From Telmatactis stephensoni (taxonomy: Eukaryota > Cnidaria > Anthozoa > Actiniaria > Isophelliidae), in the NCBI GenBank assembly GCA_029948255.1, contig JALIZF010001790.1:601501-665500 (forward strand): a stretch of 64,000 bases of DNA, written 5' to 3'. A program made the translations under genes and the position numbers. A model generated the notes under the pieces. The model made no database searches and was not told the DNA's origin. It saw nothing but the letters and a program-made list of their open reading frames with translations. Shown piece after piece: positions 55,953 to 64,000 of this stretch (positions are counted from its first letter, which is position 1; every line of letters begins with the position of its first letter).

Positions 55953-58900
55953 TTAGATATCAATTCCTTTTTGAGCCAAAAGTCTATCCATACTCGGCGA
56001 AGTATGTACTTCATCTAAAACTATATCATTGTCACTTGAAGAGTAGTGATAAAATATAGGGATATCGTGAGTAGGCGGGACAATTGGGGGCTTGGCTACG
56101 ACTTTGTCTACGTCACTATGTGATCGTGTTCTGCGCAGGTCACGTTTCCATTCTGCTAATTGGTCCTCTGAATCATCTTCGTAGGCCAATGACCAGAGGG
56201 TGGAGTATTTGTGCTCATTGGCTGCAAGCTCACGTTCAAGGTCTTGCACTTCTATTCCAACATTTCTAAAGGAGAAAAGAAAGCTCAGTTCGATTTCCCG
56301 GGGGGGTTCTTCGGGGTCAAAACGCTAGGGATGATCGTCGGAAACCTCCAAAAGGTACCCTAAAAAATACCCAAATGGCAAAATTTTCGACCCTAAAAAA
56401 TACCTAACAGCTCAAAAATACCCCTAAAAAATACCAAAAAATCAAACAAAAATCTAACAAAGAAAACAATCGAATAGCACTAATTCAAAGTGTCGTTGTT
56501 TATTTCTTCTTGTACCCCTAAAAAATACCATCTTTTCTGAAAAATTTTCTCTGACGATCCCTAAAAAAATACCAAATCGGCGATTTCAACCCCTAAAAAA
56601 TACGACGATCATCCCTAGCACACCAATATAGGGAGTTCCCCCCCCCGGGTTCGATTTACACTAGTGGTACAAGCATACACAGACATACGTAATGTACTGC
56701 TCATTTGAACTAGCTGATTCCTCGAGAAGACAGTAGCCAATCAGCGCAAAGTAAACCTGCACAACTTGTTAGCATCACCCCGAAGGGATAAGCAAATCTA
56801 TGCCCTACCCGGGTAGGGTATTGTGGGTTTTTAATAAATCAATAAAATATCATTAAATGTGAATTTTCTTTCTTAACTGATTTTTAAGAAACAATATAGA
56901 AAATTTTATAGAATTTACATCTTAAAAAAAACAGTTTTTGCGAAATTTTAAAGCTTCCAAATGTATTTACAAACTTTTCCTTCGAGCCCCTCCCGCCGTC
57001 AGGACATTTTGGCGAAGCGGGTTTTACTTAGAGTCCCTTGACTCGCGCCTCAGAATCTCGTTGAAGCGAAGTTCAAGTCCATGATATCTTAAAATTAGCC
57101 AATTTATGTCATTATTTTGAGCGGTAGCTTCCTCCAGAAGAGCTAGCGAAGCAAGTTGACCAGCACGGACAAGTTTAGGATCTTGAATAATTGGAAACCA
57201 CTTCTCAGGCTGGATTTCTGTCTTGGTAATTGAAGTTGACGAGTAGCTGGTTTGGAGTTTTCGCTGTAATGCCTTGTCTTGCATCAAAACGGATTCAAAG
57301 GATGTACTTTCTGATTTAGGATTCAATTTGATGGAGACTTGGATTTGAGACTTTGAATCTGACCTTCGAGGGTTGACGTTTACGTTAGTTGCTGTTGTTG
57401 TTGCTGCTAACTTCCATGTTCTGCACTTTGGAGACTTCACCATGATCGTCGCTGGTTCGGACATATGGAAGGCAATTGTGGAAGTGTTCTTGTTATAAAG
57501 AAAACCAAGTATTGAATCAAATGGAACAACAATCTTGGTCTTTGTGTTGTCGTTTATCAGCTGGCGTTGTACTATGATCTGTCGTCTCGAAGCGAAGTGG
57601 AATGTAGCCGTGAATATCTCTCGTGAAACTCTGAAGTCTTCTCTCGACCACTCGATCATGCCACCGATTCGACAAGAGTCAAATTGATGGTCTTCCATTA
57701 TGAGTCCATTATCGTTGAAGTCCAAATACCAAAAGAAAGTGAATTAAGAACACTACAGTGCCATAGATATAAACTAAATGCTCTATTTATTCACGTGAAT
57801 ATCAGAAGTTATATAATCCAAATTTAAAAACCTTACTCACTGTTTGTCTAGTCAAAATACCGTCGTGTTAAAGCAATGGAACAAATAAAAGCCTTCAAAT
57901 GAATCAGCTTTTTATTTTTAGCTTGTTAGTTGAGAAGTGTAATTGAACAAACCATGAATACTACTTATTACGCCAATATCATCTCTCTCTTAACCCTGCT
58001 TTGGGGTTTTCCCAGGTGAATGTTTGCATTTTACGCATCGCCGCACTACCGATATAAATAGCGTCAGGGTGCTAACAAGTTATGTGCGTTTTGGAGAAGG
58101 CGTGGTTACGGAGGAATCAGCTAGAAGTGTTCATGCAAGAGATATGATATTGAGTTTGTGTATATTGCCTTCGATATATAGAAGTACTACATAAATGCTG
58201 GTGTGCTAGTCCCGGGGATACGAATACCGTATTAATTACTCGATCGTTTTAGCGCCGAGGCGTTAATGCGGCGTTAATTCGAGGACGGCGTTTATTGAAA
58301 ATTACAATATTTTGGAATGATTTATTAGATTACGTTTGAGCAATTGTTAACAACAAAATAAACGTGTTTCAAACAATCGAACCTCATACTTTTCACAAAA
58401 CTTCAACGTTGCGTTGTACTGTACTTGTTTTCTTCCTTATTCCAGATGATAGCCGGCTAGGATAGTTCTTTGAATAAGTGTTGTATTGTGTGAATACGTG
58501 TGGCGCTTATTCGAGCGCGGCAGTTATTGAACATTTTGATATCAAATGCGGCGTTTAACCGAGGGAGGCGTTTAAACGAGTAAATACGGTATACTTAACC
58601 AAGTTTTACAACACGGGGGAAGCTCTGTCCCAGCTCGAAACCCTTATTTATTTTTACACCGTTTTTGAGAGAAAAGATGTGCATCTTTCCAATGTACGTG
58701 TAAAAAGAGGTATCCCTGTCGTATACTTCCAGAGTGAAAAAGGTACTCCTTTCATATACCTCCAGCGTGAAAAAGGGACCCCTTTCGGTTGGAGTCTCCC
58801 CATATTGTCCATCATAGGAAGTACCGCCATCACCCCAAGAGGAGTAATATATTTAATTACCTTAATACTTACATCACATTGAGTAACAGTTGCTTTCTAT

Positions 58901-59740
58901 ACTCCAGCGAAGTACTCAACCGCTGTTCATAAGCTAACCTTTTCCTCTCTTCAATTAGCTCTTTTACTTTTTCATCTCTTAATACGTTATGGCGTTTCTC
59001 GAGTTGGGCGATTTGGACGCTAAAAGTACAAATACAAGCACATAATCAACATCGACCGTAAGGTGCGCACATCAACACATCGCAAGATTGCACCATACTG
59101 TGTCTACTGTGCACACAAAGTTGCATAAAGGTCCGGCCATATCGCAATGCAACTTTTCTTGCAACGTTGAGTGCAACATTAAGTTGCGCAGTGTGTCCAC
59201 TCTTTTTCAGTTGCAAGCAAAGTTCCTTACCTGTGTGCAAACACTGTAGAAAAAGTTGCAGAAGTAGAAATCGATTTTACTTCTAAACCTGTTGTTGAAC
59301 TGTTAAGAGGGAGATACGGTGCAACTTTGTGCATGTTGCGCGCAACGTACCGTTCAGCTGCAGGAAATGTTGTATCTTGTGTGAGGGCTTAAAGCATGGA
59401 GTTCTATTCTTGTGATCTTTCGCGCAGAAAAATAGAAAACTTAAAAAAAGGTATACTTCGTGCAATAAGCGGTAAGAACTGGTAGTCGTGCGAAGAACGA
59501 AAAAGACTTGCAAAAGCCTGGCATGATGTAACTTATTGTGAGCGCTATGCTGTCTTCCTTCAAACACGTATTGATGCAAAGACAGTCGCACGCAGACTTG
59601 GTAATGTATTGCTCAAACAAATCAAGTTTGTCTTCGTCCTCAGTACACATCATTTATTGACTTACCGAATATCCCAAAGCATGTCTTCTTTTTCAAATAT
59701 ATCATTATAAAGTCTTGCAAGTTCTCTCTGCTCACGTATT
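55953..59740 (-). CDS. coiled-coil protein, 3' part; family not recognised
   Basis: Three consecutive exons on the minus strand, phases consistent: 59740-59666, 59019-58873 and 56265-55953 (stop). The joined part (about 177 aa) is strongly helical: IREQRELARLYNDIFEKEDM, then VQIAQLEKRHNVLRDEKVKE, ending with an acidic Ser-rich tail (HYSSSDNDIVLDE) and MDRLLAQKGIDI. The N-terminal exons were not found; the 5' exon must end in phase 2. The spacing of charged residues suggests a coiled-coil scaffold, perhaps cytoskeletal or ciliary, but I do not recognise it. The 2.6-kb intron between 58873 and 56265 holds another open frame on the same strand and one MITE. Confidence 0.7.
56297..56649. mobile_element. 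hAT-like MITE, 8-bp target duplication, CCTAAAAAATACC interior
   Basis: Ends CCCGGGGGGGTTC and TTCCCCCCCCCGGG, flanked by exact TTCGATTT duplications (56289-56296 and 56650-56657). The interior repeats CCTAAAAAATACC at least six times, and GGATGATCGTCG near the left recurs inverted near the right. It lies in the coiled-coil gene's intron. Confidence 0.87.
57024..57698 (-). CDS. intronless ORF, possible TRF2/HOY1-type PH-like protein, nested in an intron
   Basis: An uninterrupted 224-aa frame; the first ATG after the upstream in-frame TAA is at 57698 (MEDHQFD). Amino-acid use is protein-like rather than low-complexity. A pattern of RIGG near residue 11, a Trp, F-A-F-HFASRRQ, KTKIVVPFDSILGF, TIAFHMSEP and TWKLAATT resembles, in order and spacing, the PH-like domain called TRF2/HOY1 in plant proteins (RIG, W, AKxxLVW, KSKIEIQW, LARxPLF, LWQAT). 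A Ser/Thr linker and PEKWFPIIQDPKLVRAG follow. It lies on the same strand inside the 58873-56265 intron of the coiled-coil gene. The absence of introns suggests a retrocopy or an old single-exon gene. The family link is by eye and unproven. Confidence 0.5.
   Translation of the reverse strand: MEDHQFDSCRIGGMIEWSREDFRVSREIFTATFHFASRRQIIVQRQLINDNTKTKIVVPFDSILGFLYNKNTSTIAFHMSEPATIMVKSPKCRTWKLAATTTATNVNVNPRRSDSKSQIQVSIKLNPKSESTSFESVLMQDKALQRKLQTSYSSTSITKTEIQPEKWFPIIQDPKLVRAGQLASLALLEEATAQNNDINWLILRYHGLELRFNEILRRESRDSK
58223..58592. mobile_element. fold-back element with ATACCGTATT ends
   Basis: ATACCGTATTAATTACTCG at left and CGAGTAAATACGGTAT at right are imperfect inverses. GAGGCGTTAATGCGGCG and GGAGGCGTTTAAACGAG extend the arms. 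It lies in the coiled-coil gene's intron. Confidence 0.65.
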
Positions 59741-61637
59741 CTGCAATACAAGGACAAAAGAACACATATCAAAGAACAGTTACGCTTTGAAGCTAATTTT
59801 TTGTTTTGTTTCGGACTTGCCCTGTAGCGTAATAGGTCATCATTTCTGGAATTCAAGCTCCATATACACAATAACGTAACTCTTAGCTGCATGGATAAAT
59901 TCTCAACCAGTACATACATTTTCAAGCTAACATCATTTTATCCAATAAAAGTAAAGGCAAAGCAGGAAGCCGACGATGCGCCCTTTAATTATTCCCCTCT
60001 CTCCATCTGGGTCCGGTTACTCGAGGGCGGGTTAGCGCGGATGGCCCAAGGGTCAAAATCGAAGGTTTTCTTAACATAGGCTTAACTCTTCCTTACAGTT
60101 CACAAGGAACAAAAGAAGGAATGATCCCAAGGACAAAATTTAGCGTAATTAGATCATAATCTATAATTATGTTGTCTGATTGAGAACTAATAAAAACAAA
60201 GAGCTCATACTTTCTGGTGATTCTTGGATTGTAGCTTGAACGACTAAAGCAGCTTAACCTTCCTCCCATTTGATTGAACTACCTCCTTTAAAATCAAATC
60301 AACCAAATTTGCTTGTTCGGTAATCCATTGATGATGAACAAAAACAATTGTTCGCGCGCACCGCATTCTATTCCTAACCAATCGGAGCGCGCGCTGTTGT
60401 TGCTTTTGAATCTTAGCCAATCAAATTGACAATTTAGCCCGCGCGCTTTCTGTCTTGAAAGTATAGATAAACTCCTTTTGAAATTTTTTATTACGTAAGG
60501 CCTTGAAAAAGAAAGAACCGATTCTTGTATGCATTGCATCTATAGATTTTATGGTCAATTTTTTTAAATTCGTTTGTACAGGCTTTGCCTTATTCCTTCT
60601 TCCCGCCAAAAAATCAGGTCACGTGATTCTCTCTGCCGTCTGCCGTTTTCCGTGTCCGTGAAGCCTAAGTTTTCTAATGAGGATTTTTCAACTGGAAGGC
60701 CAGTATCGACACCTCTTTCGAACTACCGGGTCCTAGGAGAGGGTGTACTGGGCCTAGAACCTACTTTGTCCCAAAAATTCCTCCGCAGAAAAATACGCAC
60801 CAAAATATCCCTGAGGGGCTTATTCATCCTAAATTATGCTAGCGCTGTTCATTTGATAAAATGAACAAAAATGTATGCCCTTTTATCCAAATTATGCCAA
60901 AAATTATGCCAGCACAATCGATAAAAGACTAGTCTAGACTCCCATGGGTTTAGTAGATTGCATAAGCTCGTAGCATGCAGAAAACGACAAGACAGATGCA
61001 CGCAGTTCGATTCTTACATAGGAATAATGGCTGAAAGTAACACTGAAAGTTAAAGCTTTATTCCTTTGCCGAAAAACGTAAAAGACTTCGACCACGCAAA
61101 CCATTGCGGCCGTGGTTTCGTCAAAAGTGGATAAAGCTTTTCCCTCAAAACACTAAACAATGTCAAGGTTAACTAGAAATAATAGAATTTTGACATCGTG
61201 AACATTAATAAAACCCACAAACTCAAAAACTACAAAAACATCCCTCATTTTTTCTGGCCGTAGTTTTTTCCCCACAATTTCTCTGATTTATAAATGGAAT
61301 AAACGTTGAACAAAATTAACGAAAAATATTGTTCAAATATTAACAAATTTATTAAATAAAATCTTACTATTTGTGTGATTAGTTGGTATTTAAAAGCATC
61401 ATTACTGGTTAACCAGAAAAATCCGCTTAAATCAAAACTACTTGACCACTTTGCCAAAACTTCTGTATAAATAATTCATGAGTATACGAATTATAAATTA
61501 TTTATGAGCTGTTTCCGTGACAACGATTTGGCTTGAAGCCTTGAATCAACTGGTGGTTTAGCCGCTAAAGTACATGTATTAAAAAGGCGCGAAGAAATTT
61601 TTTCCTAAATGATATTGTTTTTCTTGGTGAGGATTTT
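59741..61637. other. no recognised gene
   Basis: Should contain, or lie before, the missing 5' exons of the minus-strand coiled-coil gene, but none can be supported. The short frames at 60294-60609 (minus) and 60574-60864 (plus) lack family signals. Confidence 0.4.
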
Positions 61638-61719
61638 ATGGAGAAGACGAAGGCAAGAACTTCGCCGTCGGTCGGCGACCACATCTTCATCCAAAGGTCT
61701 ATCTGCTACTCGCATCACG
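61638..61719 (+). CDS. candidate first exon of an LRAT-domain protein
   Basis: ATG followed by 27 codons and a phase-1 donor CACG|GTAAAA. The translation MEKTKARTSPSVGDHIFIQR then SICYSHHG resembles the start of an LRAT/NlpC-type domain, where GDHI(Y)V and a His before Gly-Ile-Tyr are conserved and the His is catalytic. Families of this type often split just after HHG. The next expected exon (beginning IYVG-like) is not visible in the remaining 2.3 kb, so the gene continues outside the window or is a fragment. An acceptor-led open stretch at 62032-62178 is in a different phase. Confidence 0.45.
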
Positions 61720-62224
61720 GTAAAACAGCATCTTATTTATTCGTATTTCATTTGAAGATTGAATTGTTTTTACAACATTTCAATATATATCATTTGTGAA
61801 GCTTTGTTTCTCTAAATTTGTGCAATAGAGTTCCTTTTTCTTACTTTGGAAGGTTCACTTAATTCCTCAGTACATTTTATGTTCAAAATTTACACATGTC
61901 GCTGATAGATTTTAGTATATTCTGATATTGCTTTAATTGCTATCAATATTCAGTACCATCAGCAATCGCCACATGTATTCAGTTTCACTTTAGCAATAAT
62001 AATAAGTTATTATACATTATCTTGCCACAGCGACGAAAAAGCAGACCGAGTACTTGAAGACAATCATGAAAAACATTTTTGTTGTGAAAAAAGAAACGAA
62101 ATATTGCAAGCTTGGATGAAGCTTGGATTGTTTACCGGTGTTGTGGCCAACCATTCTGAGATTAGAGCTGAAATGTAAAAATAGACATCAAGAAAAATGT
62201 GTAACAATGATTGTAGACTGAAGC

Positions 62225-62600
62225 CGTTACTGCCAAAAGTGGTTGAGATTTATATTGGTTCAAATTTAGCTTTTTCAGTAGTCGAAAAGCAAAGAAAGTG
62301 GTCCAGATCATTTATGTTGTAGGCTCAGTTCTCGTTAGCGAGTTTCTCCCGAACACATAGCGAGTTTTACAGGTTGCAATTCTTGCTAGCGAATTTTCAT
62401 GATTTGGTTATTAGGCTAGTCGTTTGGGCTTGCTGCATGTGTTTCGTGAAAACTCGCTAGCGAGAATTTGTAAAGTCGCAAGTGAAAAAGTGATCGGGAG
62501 AAACTCGCTAGCGAAAATTGAGACTGCAACATGAATATCTGGACCACTTCCTTTTCCACCACTAGTTTATTTGAACCAATTTTAAGTAACGGATTTCCAA
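62225..62600. mobile_element. fold-back element with CTCGCTAGCGA motifs
   Basis: The arms include ATTGGTTCAAATTTAGC with TTTGAACCAATTTTAAG inverted, and AAAGTGGTCCAGATCATT with its inverse. The interior carries several CTCGCTAGCGAGAA-like palindromic units. Confidence 0.75.
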
Positions 62601-62730
62601 TTTCAGTAAACTGATAACCCAGTAAATACCTAGCATGCGTAACGTTTATAGATTAAAACCAACAAATGACTGGTGGAATTCAAAGCGATCCAGATTTCTA
62701 TAAATTTCGCCGAGTTTGTCCCAATTCAAA

Positions 62731-62798
62731 ATGGCGGATGTAGCGAAGCTGCCTTTTGAGGGACTGCGAGAGGAAGACAGCACACTCTGGTTGGGATC
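62731..62798 (+). CDS. candidate first exon, gene not identified
   Basis: AAAATGGCGGATG start context, 22 codons reading MADVAKLPFEGLREEDSTLW, and a donor-like GGATC|GTAACC in phase 2. Codon content looks coding. No downstream exon was recognised before the window ends. It may belong to a gene continuing to the right. Confidence 0.35.
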
Positions 62799-64000
62799 GT
62801 AACCTTTTTCCTTTATTTCACGGCTTGATTTCCATTGTTGAACTGATCACTGATAACTGACTAATTTACTAAAACTACGAGTCCTTTTATAATAAATCAA
62901 GTAGAATTGTAGCTGTTTTTAAGACTTGTACAAATGTCAGCTATCTCGATAATTATAAAGCTGTACATATTGACGTGATCTTAACAAAGCCGTTTGAATA
63001 AGTTTAAGAATAAAAGTATATAAAAGCTTAATGTTTACGACAAAGGGTATCTAAATATATCTAGTAGGTGAATCTGACTGCGCATTATCTTATTTCAAGT
63101 TGTAACAGTCTTAAAATATTTGAGTAAAACCTAGCATGAAATTGCTAGTTGTCATATATCTAAACATTATGTACAGAGCTTCTCACTTCAAAACTGAGTT
63201 GGCGACGTTGCAACATAACATCTGACCTCAACAAATACTAGAGTCAAAGTTGAGTTGACTTTAGATATTAAATTCCAGGAACATATGTCAGGTGTTCTTC
63301 TGAGGTTAAATACAAAATAACCTTTTAATTTGTCCTCACAAAACTGTCAAACTGAAACTATCTTAAGAAATCAAATTCTAAAGAAACAGATGTCAGGTGT
63401 GTTACAAGGTTAAGTGAGATCAATCAATATTCAAAGATTTGGTTATATATATTTCTAAAATACAATACTAAAATATAACCCTGAAAATATTATCTTTTTG
63501 TATCTGAGGTTGATTAAGGTCTGAAATCTTATTCTTTTACACGGATGATAGCGTGAACTAGCCTATTCGTTCCAAACGCATTTGGGTCCTGTGAAAGCCC
63601 GCCCATGGATGATCGTCGCATCTTTTTGGAGCCAAATTCACGAGATTGGTATCTTTGATAGGAAGTCACAGTCAAATGCTGTTTATGTAAATCGGTACCT
63701 CAGAAGGTACTTTTGAAAACCGTACCTGCGAAAGTGATCCATGGTCTTATGTTACGCGGCTGACTTTAAAAGAGCAAATCTTTTTTAAAATGGGCAAATG
63801 GTGAGAAAAGGAAACGAAACAAATTTTTGTTGTCGTATTCAATATTCGCTGGACCACCTTGTATAAGGGGATAATATACAAAATAGGTCACGTGATCACA
63901 TATTTTAGCTTATAACTTGTATTCGGGCTAGTTTGGCCAAAAGTCCTCGACTTAAGTGCTTGAGGTATTGAAGTTGGTTTGCGCTAATGTGTTTACATAA
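62799..64000. other. right flank, nothing recognised
   Basis: AT-rich sequence without supported exons; if 62731-62798 is a true first exon this is its first intron. Confidence 0.4.

Overview
The window reads as low-GC animal nuclear DNA, most likely from an anthozoan cnidarian such as a stony coral or anemone. The grounds are small phase-consistent exons with GT-AG introns, conserved animal regulatory genes, no bacterial-style gene packing, and a dense load of small DNA transposons and a tRNA-derived SINE. The organism call is inference. Gene identities come from recognising protein families in exon translations. Exon ends come from reading splice sites and checking that codon phase is kept across each junction.

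Layout. (1) 1-1889: no gene recognised. (2) 1890-9505, minus: a PCMTD-like gene (protein-L-isoaspartate methyltransferase-like domain plus a long low-complexity and coiled-coil tail), with an in-frame 90-bp minisatellite and an apparent single-base frameshift in the last exon. (3) 9506-12759: intergenic, simple repeats and MITEs, and one possible isolated first exon. (4) 12760-28891, minus: a complete NRBP pseudokinase-adaptor gene in 19 coding exons (482 aa), with a GC-AG first intron and introns full of fold-back elements. (5) 28892-31571: divergent intergenic or 5' region of the next gene, holding a decayed hAT transposon. (6) 31572-36304, plus: a complete syntaxin-7/12-type Qa-SNARE, 11 coding exons, 280 aa. 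(7) 36305-38019: convergent spacer with polyadenylation signals from both sides and two MITEs. (8) 38020-53328, minus: a complete CHFR ubiquitin ligase (FHA, RING, cysteine-rich region, PBZ), 20 coding exons, 593 aa. (9) 53329-55952: spacer with a tRNA-like repeat and local duplications. (10) 55953-59740, minus: the 3' part of an unrecognised coiled-coil gene, whose largest intron contains a same-strand intronless ORF (57024-57698) that may be a TRF2/HOY1-type PH-like protein. (11) 61638-61719 and 62731-62798, plus: two candidate first exons, the first resembling the start of an LRAT-family domain.

The neighbouring genes do not form a pathway; they are ordinary housekeeping and regulatory genes: protein methyltransferase-like, pseudokinase adaptor, endosomal SNARE, mitotic checkpoint ligase. 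The most distinctive content is the mobile-element landscape: three hAT-like elements that all carry exact 5-bp target duplications, other elements with 8-, 9- and 6-bp duplications, a TTA-flanked Harbinger-like MITE, several TA-flanked fold-back families, and four same-orientation copies of a tRNA-derived SINE. I did not find a convincing wholly new multi-gene system. The best leads are the nested PH-like gene, the enlarged PCMTD-like protein and the 5-bp-duplication hAT family.
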